Positions 8,522 through 17,710 of a stretch of DNA of 21,601 nucleotides are shown here, one piece after another; position 1 is the stretch's first letter, and the number at the start of each line of letters is the position of its first letter. The translations under genes and the position numbers were made by a program. The notes beneath the pieces were generated by a model that worked only from the letters and a program-made list of their open reading frames with translations, was not told the DNA's origin and did not search any database. Origin of the DNA: Scatosoma sp045656625 (GTDB taxonomy: Bacteria > Bacillota > Clostridia > Christensenellales > Borkfalkiaceae); assembly GCA_045656625.1 (NCBI GenBank), contig JAZORL010000130.1, positions 1 through 21,601 on the forward strand. Direction: 5' to 3'.

Positions 8522-9723
8522 TTATCGTTCTCTCTTATGCTTTTATAAATCTCTAAATATTTTTTATAGCACTCGTTTTTATCAAACTTATGCTCTTGTT
8601 TTTGCACATCAAAAGACAAAGGCGCACTCTTTATCTTTTCTATACAGTCAAACAGTTGTTCCATATCCCCCTCTTTGACAATGAAACCGCACTCTTCGTC
8701 TACCAATTCAGGACTGCCGCAGCAATCGAATGTAATGACAGGAGTGCCGCAACAAATACTTTCCATATTCACCGTGGGAAGAGTATCCGCCCTTGTTAAA
8801 TTAACGAATACATCTGCCGCCGCATAAATATCCGACAAACGATTTCTATCTGTAATATACCCCAATGGAATAACGTTATCAAACTGTTTGAAATATTTTA
8901 TTTGTTCCTCTTTACAGCCTACAATAACGATTTTTGTGTTTTCAACCTGCGAAGCGATAAGTTTCTCTACAATTTCACGGTTTTGCTCTGCGTACCATTT
9001 ATCCGCCATCCCCAAGATTACAAACTCGTTTTCTATACCGAGTTCTTTTTTAATTTCACTATCGTGAGGGGTAAAAATAAAAGTATCCACTCCATTATAA
9101 ACCACTTGAATATTTGCCGATTGCAATTTCGATTTCCTTGCCTCATCAGCTATCCACTTACTACAACCTACAAGCGTTAAATTTTTCAATTTTAATAAAT
9201 GTTCCGTTTTATCTTGAAGCACTTTTGACGTACAATCACACAATAAGCTCGGTTGTTCACTTTTATTTAAGGGGCAACCACCGCAAGAATCTTGCCATTT
9301 ATTACATTTAACCGCCGCGTAATGACTACATTTTCCTGTAAAATACCAACAATCGTGCATGGTAATTACAGTAGGAATATTTTTCTTTGCTAAATAGTCG
9401 CAAAGTAAATTTAAGTGGATATAGTTGCTATGTAAATTGTGAAAGTGTACGATGTCAGGTTGTATTTTATCTATCCATTTTATCAAGCGTTTTGTCGCCC
9501 GCTTACTTGCATACGCCTGTTTCCCAAATACACGCGAATATAAAGCATGCCATTCCCAAGAAAACTTTCCACCAATTAAATAGCCATTTTCAACAGAATC
9601 CTTCGCCGTTTGATAGGCAAAATAGGCCTCGTCACCATTTTTCACGAGCGTATCGCCGATATCTTTGACAATTACCCCCGTACTTTTAAAGCCATATACA
9701 GCGTTGATCTGCAGAATTTTCAC
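8518..9723 (-). CDS. Glycosyltransferase family 4, WcaC/WcaF-like, GTG start
   Basis: I place the start at GTG 9723 rather than the upstream in-frame TTG at 9741. The GTG forms a GTGA 4-nt overlap with the previous stop, as at other junctions here; GAGG lies ten bases upstream (9737-9734); and the resulting N-terminus, MKILQINAVYGFKSTG, is the usual one for this family. The 401-residue protein resembles putative colanic-acid-type GT4 enzymes, with VHFHNLHSNYIHLN and a Cys-rich segment HDCWYFTGKCSHY...CNKW...CGGCPL. The donor domain ends in NMESICCGTPVITFDCCGSPELV, containing the conserved second Glu. Donor sugar not predictable. Confidence 0.88.
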   Translation of the reverse strand: MKILQINAVYGFKSTGVIVKDIGDTLVKNGDEAYFAYQTAKDSVENGYLIGGKFSWEWHALYSRVFGKQAYASKRATKRLIKWIDKIQPDIVHFHNLHSNYIHLNLLCDYLAKKNIPTVITMHDCWYFTGKCSHYAAVKCNKWQDSCGGCPLNKSEQPSLLCDCTSKVLQDKTEHLLKLKNLTLVGCSKWIADEARKSKLQSANIQVVYNGVDTFIFTPHDSEIKKELGIENEFVILGMADKWYAEQNREIVEKLIASQVENTKIVIVGCKEEQIKYFKQFDNVIPLGYITDRNRLSDIYAAADVFVNLTRADTLPTVNMESICCGTPVITFDCCGSPELVDEECGFIVKEGDMEQLFDCIEKIKSAPLSFDVQKQEHKFDKNECYKKYLEIYKSIRENDK

Positions 9724-11015
9724 TTTATACTTTCCTCGCAAATATTTTGTAAATCAGTTAAAAAACTCGTTTGTAGACTGTTTCGATTATGGTTTAATCG
9801 CCCACACGTATACGCGCTGTTAGATAATTTAATCAAATATTCCGTATCGTTTACTGCTCTTTTAAGCGATAAAACCACTTCTTCTTTTGACTGGCAAACC
9901 ATAGCGCAATCATTTTCTATTAAATGCAACAATGAAGCAACGTCGGTTGGACCGACTGCCAAAATCGGACGCGCAATTTTAAAATAATCAACCAACTTTG
10001 TCGAAAATGACTGACGTACAGCCAATCGATTTTTTAAATCCTTCGCTTCTACATGTATCAATATATCGGCATTATATTGAATCTTTTTTACTTCTTCTGC
10101 CGAAACTCTTCCTTTAATTTCAGAGCAATTTTCAATATTTAACGACTGCCTCATATGTTTAGTAATCGGTGTTGCCGTATAAATCTCCATTTGCGCAAGC
10201 GTTTTATTTTTATTAAATATTTTTAAGGCATCCGCAATAATTTTCAAGGATTTCCAACGTCCGCCGCCAATGTTGCCAGTATAAATAAGCTTCAATGGCA
10301 TCCCATACTCTTTCTTAATCTCAGCCAGCTCATCAAAATTAGCAAACTTCGTTAAAACCTTACAAGGGGCTTTAAAACATTTTTCATAATCTTCCTTTTG
10401 AATTTTAGAAATCGTATATAAAATTTTACTGTTGATGATACCACGTTTCACCCATTTTCTTTGATATAAACGATTTATCCAATACAAAGGAGAGAATGAA
10501 AACTGTTTTAATGTATACTCATCGTCTGAAACATAGGAAACCATAGGAAGCCCCCACTTTTTTTGAATATACAACGCCAACTTGTTGATATAGGAAAAGG
10601 AATACGTTGGCAACACAATAATATCTGGTTGAAAAGAATCAATAAACGCATCTAACTGTTCACCTTTCCATTTCCCTAACTTCCAAAGCAGCTCTCGTGC
10701 CCAAAAAAACAAAATCCAACGATGTTTTTTAGCAAAAGCAACCAACCCTTTTTGTGGAACAGGCTCTTGCTCCAACTCTTCTTCTGTAGATTGAATAACT
10801 TCTTCCCCTGCTTTTTTCCTCTTAAAAATGGATTTCGCCAAAGATTTTTCCGAGATCTTAAAAAAACGAGAACAGCCTTCTGTGTTTGGATTTCCGCTAC
10901 TACAATATATAGAAGCAATATTGTTTTTATCGACACCTTGAAAAAAATTAGAAAACGTGCTACCGAAACTATTCGAGTTGTCCCAAGGCGAATTGCTGAT
11001 AACTAAAATTTTCAT
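9720..11015 (-). CDS. Glycosyltransferase, GT4-like
   Basis: A 431-residue protein with a GT-B look: N-terminal MKILVISNSPWDNSNSFGST, a central DIIVLPTYSFSYINKLALYI, then the donor-domain opening LIYTGNIGGGRWKSLKII and FSTKLVDYFKIARPILAVGP near the end. The FSTKLVDYF segment corresponds to the conserved region just before the nucleotide-sugar site of GT4 relatives, although the classical EX7E motif is not clear. Residues about 70-90 form a charged insert (KRKKAGEEVIQSTEEELEQE). It starts in a 4-nt ATGA overlap with the deacetylase stop and ends in a GTGA overlap with the next transferase, so these are likely translated as a coupled set. Confidence 0.8.
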   Translation of the reverse strand: MKILVISNSPWDNSNSFGSTFSNFFQGVDKNNIASIYCSSGNPNTEGCSRFFKISEKSLAKSIFKRKKAGEEVIQSTEEELEQEPVPQKGLVAFAKKHRWILFFWARELLWKLGKWKGEQLDAFIDSFQPDIIVLPTYSFSYINKLALYIQKKWGLPMVSYVSDDEYTLKQFSFSPLYWINRLYQRKWVKRGIINSKILYTISKIQKEDYEKCFKAPCKVLTKFANFDELAEIKKEYGMPLKLIYTGNIGGGRWKSLKIIADALKIFNKNKTLAQMEIYTATPITKHMRQSLNIENCSEIKGRVSAEEVKKIQYNADILIHVEAKDLKNRLAVRQSFSTKLVDYFKIARPILAVGPTDVASLLHLIENDCAMVCQSKEEVVLSLKRAVNDTEYLIKLSNSAYTCGRLNHNRNSLQTSFLTDLQNICEESIK

Positions 11016-12046
11016 AACAATATCCCTAATAATATTCCTAATACGCCTAATGCAACAACGAGGTGAAATGTAAAAAATATAAGAAAATATTTCTTGTTTA
11101 TTTTTCCTATTTCTTGAAATCTGAAAAAATTATAAAATAATGATTTGACTTTTTCCCAGAAACTCCTACAATTGTTAATTTCCTGCTCCGGCTCACCACT
11201 TTGTCTCAGGCGTTCAAAAAAGTCCCCTTGCCCCACATCAGCAAAAATAAACCCTTTTCTCTTGCAGTACTTAATGATTTTATCAAACTTTTTCAGTTGC
11301 TTTTTGTCACCTGAAATACCTTTCTTATAAAAACAGCGGTTAATAAAATGCCATGAGTGCATGGTCAATACAATATCATCCAGCACTGCTTTATCTAATA
11401 CCTCTTTGAATTCGCGAAAACCAATTTCATGCAAGTCCGTATTAATTGATTTCTTTTTACCAAAATAGTCAAAACAAACAAAACGAGTATTAGGCAAAAG
11501 AATTTGGTTATTATATTTTATCGGGCGATTAATCGTCTGTGCATCTTTGTGATAAAAATGACACATGTTTGGATTATCATAAGAGTAAGACAAATCTATA
11601 ACGGAAATATTCAAATCAGATAACGCTTGATACATTTCAGGCGAAGCACCGTACCTTCCTACACGAAAGGCCTTACAATTATCCGTTTGCATCACTTCAT
11701 AATACTGCGCAAATCCTTTTTGCAAAATGTTATATTGTTCTTGATAACTATACTGCCAAAGAAAGCTACGAGTATCATCACCTGAAATATAGTTGGGATG
11801 CAAATGCAAGTAAACCGGTTGGTTATACTCTTGAATGACAGAAATAATATTTTGGGCATACTCTTCTCCGTAACGATTCGCTTCGCACATATCAAAGAAA
11901 AAGTTAATCGGAATACCCTGTTCTTTCCCTTTTTCTAAGATACGGCGAATACCAAACTCTTCCTCACCCACTTTACCCCAAATATAATTGTTTTCCAACG
12001 CGATATTATGACATTCCACATCAACAGTTATGTATATCTTTCTCAT
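11012..12046 (-). CDS. NodB-like polysaccharide deacetylase with C-terminal membrane anchor
   Basis: The start is taken as ATG 12046, overlapping the previous TGA by one base (TGATG), with GAAGG just upstream; an in-frame TTG lies one codon earlier. The 344-residue protein shows carbohydrate esterase 4-like motifs: ITVDVE (D9, E11), HLHPN (H81, H83), FRVGRYGAS (128-134), DLSYSYDN (151-158) and LTMHSWHF (227-234, H230). These fit a metal-dependent N- or O-deacetylase. There is no N-terminal signal peptide. Instead, residues 320-344 form one long hydrophobic helix at the very C-terminus. That topology would leave the catalytic domain in the cytoplasm, so the substrate is probably a lipid-linked intermediate rather than finished polymer. 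Motif spacing is looser than in classic CE4 enzymes, so the activity is likely but unproven. Confidence 0.78.
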   Translation of the reverse strand: MRKIYITVDVECHNIALENNYIWGKVGEEEFGIRRILEKGKEQGIPINFFFDMCEANRYGEEYAQNIISVIQEYNQPVYLHLHPNYISGDDTRSFLWQYSYQEQYNILQKGFAQYYEVMQTDNCKAFRVGRYGASPEMYQALSDLNISVIDLSYSYDNPNMCHFYHKDAQTINRPIKYNNQILLPNTRFVCFDYFGKKKSINTDLHEIGFREFKEVLDKAVLDDIVLTMHSWHFINRCFYKKGISGDKKQLKKFDKIIKYCKRKGFIFADVGQGDFFERLRQSGEPEQEINNCRSFWEKVKSLFYNFFRFQEIGKINKKYFLIFFTFHLVVALGVLGILLGILL

Positions 12047-13221
12047 CAATTACCTTCTTCTATAAATCGCACTAACGCTCTTAAACGATTTTCAAAACAA
12101 ACATCGTCCAAAAGCTCTTGCCTTTTTTGGATATCCTCCATGTAAATATGTTCGTTTTCAACATATTCTAATAATGTTTCAATCGAATCCTTAATAATAA
12201 AGCCTATGTTGTGCGTTGCAATCTGCTGTGCCACATCGTCCACGTACGGAGTCGCTATAATCTTCATACCGCTTGCAACATATTCGATAAATTTATTAGG
12301 ATATGCAACTCTATTCGTAATAAAATTACCTCGCAACATAAAAGCATAATCTCCTGCACAAATCACCTCATTTACGAGATAAAACGGCAGCGAATCTACA
12401 AGAATTCCTTCCGTTTGATATTTGCGAATTTCTTCTATATTCCCCGTAAGAAGCAATAATTTTGCTTTCTTATCTTTTTTATAAACATTGCGGAATATTT
12501 GCACACTTTCCTCTATGCATTGCCAAGGAGATAACCCGCCAGAATAAATAAACAGCTTTTCATCGTCCTTAATTCCATACTTTTCACGATATTTAGAGCG
12601 ATTCGCCTTTTTCTCGTCCCACTGTAATTGCTGTCGCCCTTGTGCACAAGGAACAATAAAAAATTTTTTATTCGCTAACTTATATTCTTTGATGAGATAT
12701 TCTTTTAAAGCAACCGATACTGCCAAAAAACCATCCGCATGCTGCATGTACTTTCTCTCTATATTTTTAAATGTTTTAAAAATCAATGAGCGTACTACAT
12801 TCTTTAAAAAAACCTTACTTTTAAATTCAACAAGCTCCTCCAACGCCCCATGAACGTCAATTATAATTTTGCAATCGGGGTATTTCTTTTTGATTTTTTT
12901 ACCCAATGACAAAACCATTGTCCCTGATAATATAACCGCTTCGTACTCCTTTTCTTTTAAACGTTGAAAAACCGTCTGCTTTAATAATTTAAAATTATGC
13001 AAAATTGAAAATAGATTGTTCCCTGAATATAAGAACTTTGTAAGCGTACTGCTAGCACCTATTTCCTCTTGCTCTTTGCGTTCGCACTTCTTACTTCTAC
13101 AAACAATAAAATCCGTTGCCTTTTTATACTCATTATGTAAACATATTGTTCTGTTTTTTATAAGACGCAATTCTCCGCATGTGTTTACAATATTTCGACT
13201 TGTAATAAATAAAACGCTCAT
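12046..13221 (-). CDS. Glycosyltransferase family 4
   Basis: A 391-residue GT-B type protein. IIIDVHGALEEL followed by HADGFLAVSVALKEYLIKEY marks the end of the acceptor domain, LFIYSGGLSPWQCIEESVQI opens the donor domain, and PNKFIEYVASGMKIIATPYVDD is the conserved nucleotide-sugar region (the usual Glu is in KFIEY). It probably extends the lipid-linked repeat unit; donor unknown. It begins 4 nt after the 2-epimerase stop and shares one base with the deacetylase start. Confidence 0.83.
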   Translation of the reverse strand: MSVLFITSRNIVNTCGELRLIKNRTICLHNEYKKATDFIVCRSKKCERKEQEEIGASSTLTKFLYSGNNLFSILHNFKLLKQTVFQRLKEKEYEAVILSGTMVLSLGKKIKKKYPDCKIIIDVHGALEELVEFKSKVFLKNVVRSLIFKTFKNIERKYMQHADGFLAVSVALKEYLIKEYKLANKKFFIVPCAQGRQQLQWDEKKANRSKYREKYGIKDDEKLFIYSGGLSPWQCIEESVQIFRNVYKKDKKAKLLLLTGNIEEIRKYQTEGILVDSLPFYLVNEVICAGDYAFMLRGNFITNRVAYPNKFIEYVASGMKIIATPYVDDVAQQIATHNIGFIIKDSIETLLEYVENEHIYMEDIQKRQELLDDVCFENRLRALVRFIEEGN

Positions 13222-13225
13222 ATAT

Positions 13226-14323
13226 TTACCTATTATTTTCTAAAATGTCCGCGATTCTTTGACTTGCTAGACCATCTCCGTAAGGATTTGTAGCTTGCGA
13301 CATTTGCTCATATAAATTAGAGTCTTCCAGCAAAAGCTTAAAATTATCATAAATAGTCTTTTGGTCAGTCCCAACTAATTTTAACGTCCCAGCTGCAACA
13401 CCTTCCGGACGCTCCGTCGTATCACGCATAACTAAAACTGGTTTACCAAGTGAAGGGGCCTCTTCCTGAATTCCACCAGAATCCGTTAAAATCATATAAC
13501 TCTGAGCTAAGAAATTATGAAAATCTAATACTTCCAACGGTTCTATAATATGAATTCTTTCACATCCCAACAATTCTTCTTCCGCCGCCTTGCGAACTAT
13601 CGGATTCATATGTATAGGATAAATTGCTTTTACGTCAGGGTATTCATCCATTACTTGTCGAATCGCCTTAAACATACTATGCATAGGCGCTCCAAGATTT
13701 TCTCTACGATGCGCTGTAATCATAATCAAACGGCTTCCCTTTGCCCATTCTAACTCAGGATGCGTATATCCCTCTCTTACCGTAGTTTTTAAAGCGTCAA
13801 TCGCCGTATTTCCTGTTACGTATATCGAGGAGCTTTCTTTGCCTTCTTTGATTAAATTCTTTTTTGCTTGTTCCGTAGGCGCAAAATTAAATTGTGCTAA
13901 AATAGAAACCGCTTGTCTATTAAATTCTTCAGGATATGGACTGTACACGTTATACGTCCTTAAGCCAGCTTCAACATGTCCAATTGGAATACGCAAATAG
14001 TAACAGGACAAAGCAGTCACAAAAGTAGTAGAAGTATCACCATGCACCAATACAACGTCTGGTTTCTCTTTCTCTAAAACCACTTTAATCTCATTTAAAA
14101 TATTTGTAGTAATATCAAATAGCGTCTGCTTATCTCTCATAATAGATAAATCATAATCTGGAACAACGCCAAAAGTCTCTAATACTTGATCTAACATTTG
14201 CCGATGCTGTCCCGTGACGCATACAATGGTCTCGATATTTTTTCTAGTTTTTAACTCCTTTACGAGCGGGCACATCTTAATCGCTTCTGGCCGAGTTCCA
14301 AAAACCAACATTACTTTTTTCAT
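13226..14323 (-). CDS. wecB: UDP-N-acetylglucosamine 2-epimerase (non-hydrolysing)
   Basis: The family start MKKVMLVFGTRPEAIKM is at 14323, with AAGGAG at 14340-14335; a longer frame reaching back to 14347 would run into the upstream gene and lacks family support. The 365-residue protein has the expected residues: GTRPEAIK (9-16), HGDTSTTF (D96), HVEAGLRT (E118), YPEEFNR (E132), TAHRREN and TDSGGIQEEAP. Enzymes of this type (WecB/MnaA) interconvert UDP-GlcNAc and UDP-ManNAc in the cytoplasm. No dedicated UDP-ManNAc dehydrogenase (WecC type) lies nearby, so ManNAc itself may enter the polymer, or the neighbouring dehydrogenase may take it. The gene sits 2 nt after the 4-epimerase stop. Confidence 0.95.
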   Translation of the reverse strand: MKKVMLVFGTRPEAIKMCPLVKELKTRKNIETIVCVTGQHRQMLDQVLETFGVVPDYDLSIMRDKQTLFDITTNILNEIKVVLEKEKPDVVLVHGDTSTTFVTALSCYYLRIPIGHVEAGLRTYNVYSPYPEEFNRQAVSILAQFNFAPTEQAKKNLIKEGKESSSIYVTGNTAIDALKTTVREGYTHPELEWAKGSRLIMITAHRRENLGAPMHSMFKAIRQVMDEYPDVKAIYPIHMNPIVRKAAEEELLGCERIHIIEPLEVLDFHNFLAQSYMILTDSGGIQEEAPSLGKPVLVMRDTTERPEGVAAGTLKLVGTDQKTIYDNFKLLLEDSNLYEQMSQATNPYGDGLASQRIADILENNR

Positions 14324-14325
14324 TA

Positions 14326-15300
14326 TTACAAATTCTCCTTGTACCATGCAATCGCTTCGTTTAATCCTTTCGCAAAATCATAATCGGGATCATACCCAAG
14401 TAATTCTCTCGCTGCCGAAATATCTGCGTTAGAGTGCTTAATATCCCCTTTTCTATCGGGCCCGAAATTCGGCTCGATATCCTTATCCAAAGCCTTCGTC
14501 AACGTGTAATAAATATCGATTAAGTATTCTCTGCCGCCATATGCAATATTGTACGCTCTACCCGCTGCCTCATGTGAAGCCAAACAAGCTTTCAAATTTG
14601 CCTCAATAACGTTTTCAATATAAGTAAAATCACGGCTTTGCTTTCCGTCACCGTTAATCGTAGGTTGTTCGTCGTTCAAAAGTTGCTTGATAAATTTTGG
14701 AATAACCGCCGCATACGCGCCATTAGGATCTTGTCTACGCCCAAATACGTTAAAATAACGCATACCGTACGTATCCAACCCATACAATTTCGTGTATAAT
14801 TTCGCCCATTCTTCGTCGCAACGTTTGGTCAACGCATAGGGCGAAAGCAAATTACCTTCTCTACCTTCTTTTTTAGGAAGATTCGGCTCGTCGCCATACA
14901 CCGACGAAGAAGATGCGTAAACAAACTTTTTAACCCCTTGTTGACGAGCCGCTTCCAACATATTCAGCGTGCCCTCAATATTATTCTTACAATAGAAAAT
15001 AGGCATTTCAATGGAACGAGGAACGCTACCCCATGCCGCTTGGTTGAGCACGTAATCCACGCCCTCACAAGCCTTCATACAAGTATCAAGATCCTTGATA
15101 TCCCCTTTCACAAACTCATAATTTGGATTACCCAAGAACATATCCACGTTTGCCTGTTTACCCGTAGAAAGGTCGTCCAAACAACATACTTTATAACCCA
15201 TATTCAAAATTGTTTCACAAAGGTTGGAGCCGATAAAACCTGCACCGCCCGTTACCAAAAATTTACTCCCTTCGGGGAATTTTAAATGCCTATATCCCAT
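14326..15300 (-). CDS. tviC: UDP-HexNAc(A) 4-epimerase, TviC/WbpP-like
   Basis: A 324-residue extended short-chain dehydrogenase. It has the Rossmann motif GGAGFIG (18-24), LDDLSTG (41-47), the catalytic SSSSVYG (130-136) and YALTK (Y155, K159), and a C-terminus typical of TviC/WbpP (FTYIENVIEANL, NADISAARELLGYDP). Relatives epimerise UDP-GlcNAc or UDP-GlcNAcA at C4 to the galacto form. Placed 3 nt after a TviB-like dehydrogenase, as in Vi-antigen-type pathways, it most likely makes UDP-GalNAcA. GGAG lies just upstream of the ATG. Preference for the amino sugar or the uronic acid form cannot be read from the sequence alone. Confidence 0.9.
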   Translation of the reverse strand: MGYRHLKFPEGSKFLVTGGAGFIGSNLCETILNMGYKVCCLDDLSTGKQANVDMFLGNPNYEFVKGDIKDLDTCMKACEGVDYVLNQAAWGSVPRSIEMPIFYCKNNIEGTLNMLEAARQQGVKKFVYASSSSVYGDEPNLPKKEGREGNLLSPYALTKRCDEEWAKLYTKLYGLDTYGMRYFNVFGRRQDPNGAYAAVIPKFIKQLLNDEQPTINGDGKQSRDFTYIENVIEANLKACLASHEAAGRAYNIAYGGREYLIDIYYTLTKALDKDIEPNFGPDRKGDIKHSNADISAARELLGYDPDYDFAKGLNEAIAWYKENL

Positions 15301-15303
15301 TTT

Positions 15304-16620
15304 TTATAATCTCCAATACAAATATCCTGCTTGTTCGTATTCTGTTCTATTCAACAAACCTTTAATATCAAGCAATACTTTTTGCCCTTCGCCAAAGAAT
15401 TTATCCATATCTACCATCGTGAAATGCGCAAATTCATCATGCGCAACCGCCAACACAACCGCATCCATATCTTTCATTGTAGAAATATCTACGAATTCTA
15501 CGCCATAAAGACGTTTCGCTTCGTCCGAATCCGCCGTAGGATCCGCAATCGTAGGCTCAATGCCGTATTCACGAAGTTCTTTCACGATATCAAAAATCTT
15601 TGTGTTTCTCGTATCGGGACAATTTTCTTTGAACGTAAAACCAAGAATTGCAACTTTCGCATTCTTAACCGCCTTTTCCGCTTTGATAAGATTTTTTACC
15701 ACGTTTTCTGCAACATATTTGCCCATATCATCGTTGATACGACGGCCCGCAAGAATAACTTGACTATGGTAGCCGAGTTGTTCTGCCTTGTAAGTCAAAT
15801 AATAAGGATCAACGCCGATACAATGGCCCCCTACCAAACCAGGATAGAATTTCAAGAAGTTCCACTTCGTCCCCGCCGCTTCCAAAACGGATTTTGTATC
15901 AATGCCAATTTTATTGAAAATAATGGAAAGCTCGTTCATGAACGCAATGTTGATATCACGTTGACTGTTTTCAATAACCTTTGCTGCTTCCGCGACCTTA
16001 ATGCAAGAAGCTCGATGTACGCCAGCATCTACAACGAGTTCATATACTTTCGCAACAACGTCCAACGTTTCTTCATCCATACCAGAAACAATTTTCGTAA
16101 TCGTTTCCAAACGATGCACTTTATCACCAGGATTAATACGTTCAGGCGAATAGCCAACCTTGAAATCCACGCCGCACTTTAACCCCGATTCTTTTTCAAG
16201 AATAGGTACACAAACGTCTTCCGTAACGCCAGGATATACCGTTGATTCAAATACAACGATACTACCCTTTACAAGGTTTCTACCCAAAATACGGCTTGCG
16301 CCTTCAACGGGAGTCAAATCAGGTGTATGGTCATCATATACGGGAGTAGGAACCGCTACGATATGGAATTTTGCTTCACGAAGTTTTGTTTCGTCGGAAG
16401 TGAATTCCACCGTACTATTTTTGATTGCGTCATTGCCGACTTCGTTCGTAGGGTCAATACCCGATTTATAAAGCTCAATCTTTGCTTTATTCAAGTCGTA
16501 ACCTACAACTTTGACTTTCTTTGCGAAAGCAACGGCAATCGGCATACCAACATAACCAAGTCCTACGAGTGAAATTTTTTCTTCACCTTTTACAATTTTC
16601 TCATAAAGATTTGCATACAT
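15304..16620 (-). CDS. tviB: UDP-HexNAc 6-dehydrogenase, TviB/WbpO-like
   Basis: A 438-residue nucleotide-sugar dehydrogenase. The NAD site is GLGYVGMPIA (20-29), followed by VVGYDLNKAKIELYKSGIDPT, wording typical of the TviB/WbpO/CapL branch rather than UDP-glucose dehydrogenase. Catalytic parts are EAAKVIENSQRD (K214) and GLVGGHCIGVDPYYL (Cys267). FKENCPDTRNTK begins the C-terminal domain. These enzymes oxidise C6 of UDP-GlcNAc or UDP-GalNAc to the uronic acid using two NAD+. Together with the adjacent 4-epimerase it gives a UDP-GalNAcA supply. The AGGAGA ribosome binding site is clear. It is 18 nt from the upstream GT4. Confidence 0.95.
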   Translation of the reverse strand: MYANLYEKIVKGEEKISLVGLGYVGMPIAVAFAKKVKVVGYDLNKAKIELYKSGIDPTNEVGNDAIKNSTVEFTSDETKLREAKFHIVAVPTPVYDDHTPDLTPVEGASRILGRNLVKGSIVVFESTVYPGVTEDVCVPILEKESGLKCGVDFKVGYSPERINPGDKVHRLETITKIVSGMDEETLDVVAKVYELVVDAGVHRASCIKVAEAAKVIENSQRDINIAFMNELSIIFNKIGIDTKSVLEAAGTKWNFLKFYPGLVGGHCIGVDPYYLTYKAEQLGYHSQVILAGRRINDDMGKYVAENVVKNLIKAEKAVKNAKVAILGFTFKENCPDTRNTKIFDIVKELREYGIEPTIADPTADSDEAKRLYGVEFVDISTMKDMDAVVLAVAHDEFAHFTMVDMDKFFGEGQKVLLDIKGLLNRTEYEQAGYLYWRL

Positions 16621-16638
16621 AATTTTATCTCCTACACT

Positions 16639-17709
16639 TTACAATGAATTAATTTGCTCTAAATATTTGTCAACAACAATTTGCCTGTTAAATTGTTCTT
16701 CCATCTTTTTCCTGCCCAATTTTCCCATTTCACGTTTCTGTTCATAGGGCAAGACAATAAACTTTTCAATTGCCGCACATAAAGAGTCAACATTTTTAGG
16801 TTCAAAGCCAAAACCCGTTATACCTTCATCAAATGTTTCTTGGCAACCAGGAATATTTGACGCCAAAATCGGTCTTCCACAGGACGCCGCTTCTAAAAGT
16901 ACGTTTGCCATACCTTCATGGTAAGATGGCAATACAATCGCATGTGCATTTTTCAAATACGGTTTAACATCTTTATGAAAACCTACACAATTTACGTTTG
17001 GCATATTTATAAACGGATTCTCCGCCCCGTATTCTACATCACCAACAACTGTAAAGCGAAGTTTCTCGTAGTCTTTCAGTTTTTCCGCCGCTTGCGCCAA
17101 TTCGAATACGCCTTTATCTTTTATAATTCGCCCTACAAAAACGATATTCGTCAGTTCTTCATTAGGATATTCCATAAAAGAAAATCTATCAACATTTACC
17201 CCTGAACCTGGTAATAATTCCGTCGCCCCAGAAACAACTCTCTTTTTACGAAAAAACTCCTCGTTGGCTTTGTTTTGAAAAAATACACACTTTGCTTTTT
17301 TTAAACCTTGCTTATACAACCACAGCATCAACTTTTGCATAATTCCGCCGTCACCGACAACGCCTAACCCGGTGACATTAGCAACATAAGGAATTTTTAA
17401 TTTCCCGCAAGCCATCCCGCCATATACATTCGGTTTTATCGTAAATGTCAATACAATATCAGGTTTTTCACTTTTCAACAAATTTTTATAGTTGCTTAAT
17501 AATTTCAAATCTTTAAAGGGATTTTTGCCATGACGAGCAACTTCCGTTTCCACGACTCGCGCCCCTAAAGCCTCTATTTCAGGTATACGGTCGCTTTTGG
17601 GCACGCTCACGATGATTTCATGTCCTTCCGCAACTAACGCATGAACAAGTTCACAGCGAAATTGCAAGACCGTCGTTACATCGTTTACTAAAATGAGTAT
17701 CTTCTTCAT
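16639..17709 (-). CDS. Glycosyltransferase family 4, PglA-like
   Basis: A 356-residue GT4 of the type that often follows the initiating transferase, resembling PglA-type GalNAc transferases. Features are the N-terminus LILVNDVTTVLQFRCELV, LTFTIKPNVYGG, NVTGLGVVGDGG, the donor-domain opening NIVFVGRIIKDKGVFEL and the EX7E motif YHEGMANVLLEAASCG. By analogy it adds the second sugar, probably a HexNAc, to the undecaprenyl-diphosphate sugar. It starts one base after the transketolase C-subunit stop. Confidence 0.9.
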   Translation of the reverse strand: MKKILILVNDVTTVLQFRCELVHALVAEGHEIIVSVPKSDRIPEIEALGARVVETEVARHGKNPFKDLKLLSNYKNLLKSEKPDIVLTFTIKPNVYGGMACGKLKIPYVANVTGLGVVGDGGIMQKLMLWLYKQGLKKAKCVFFQNKANEEFFRKKRVVSGATELLPGSGVNVDRFSFMEYPNEELTNIVFVGRIIKDKGVFELAQAAEKLKDYEKLRFTVVGDVEYGAENPFINMPNVNCVGFHKDVKPYLKNAHAIVLPSYHEGMANVLLEAASCGRPILASNIPGCQETFDEGITGFGFEPKNVDSLCAAIEKFIVLPYEQKREMGKLGRKKMEEQFNRQIVVDKYLEQINSL

Positions 17710-17710
17710 C

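Noticed and set aside
9610..9987. 125-residue plus-strand frame spanning the junction of two glycosyltransferase genes
   Set aside because: It is antisense to two overlapping genes and has no family signature.
15331..16182. 283-residue plus-strand open frame
   Set aside because: It lies antisense to the strongly supported TviB-like dehydrogenase, has an Arg/Phe/Asn-rich composition typical of shadow frames and no recognisable motif.
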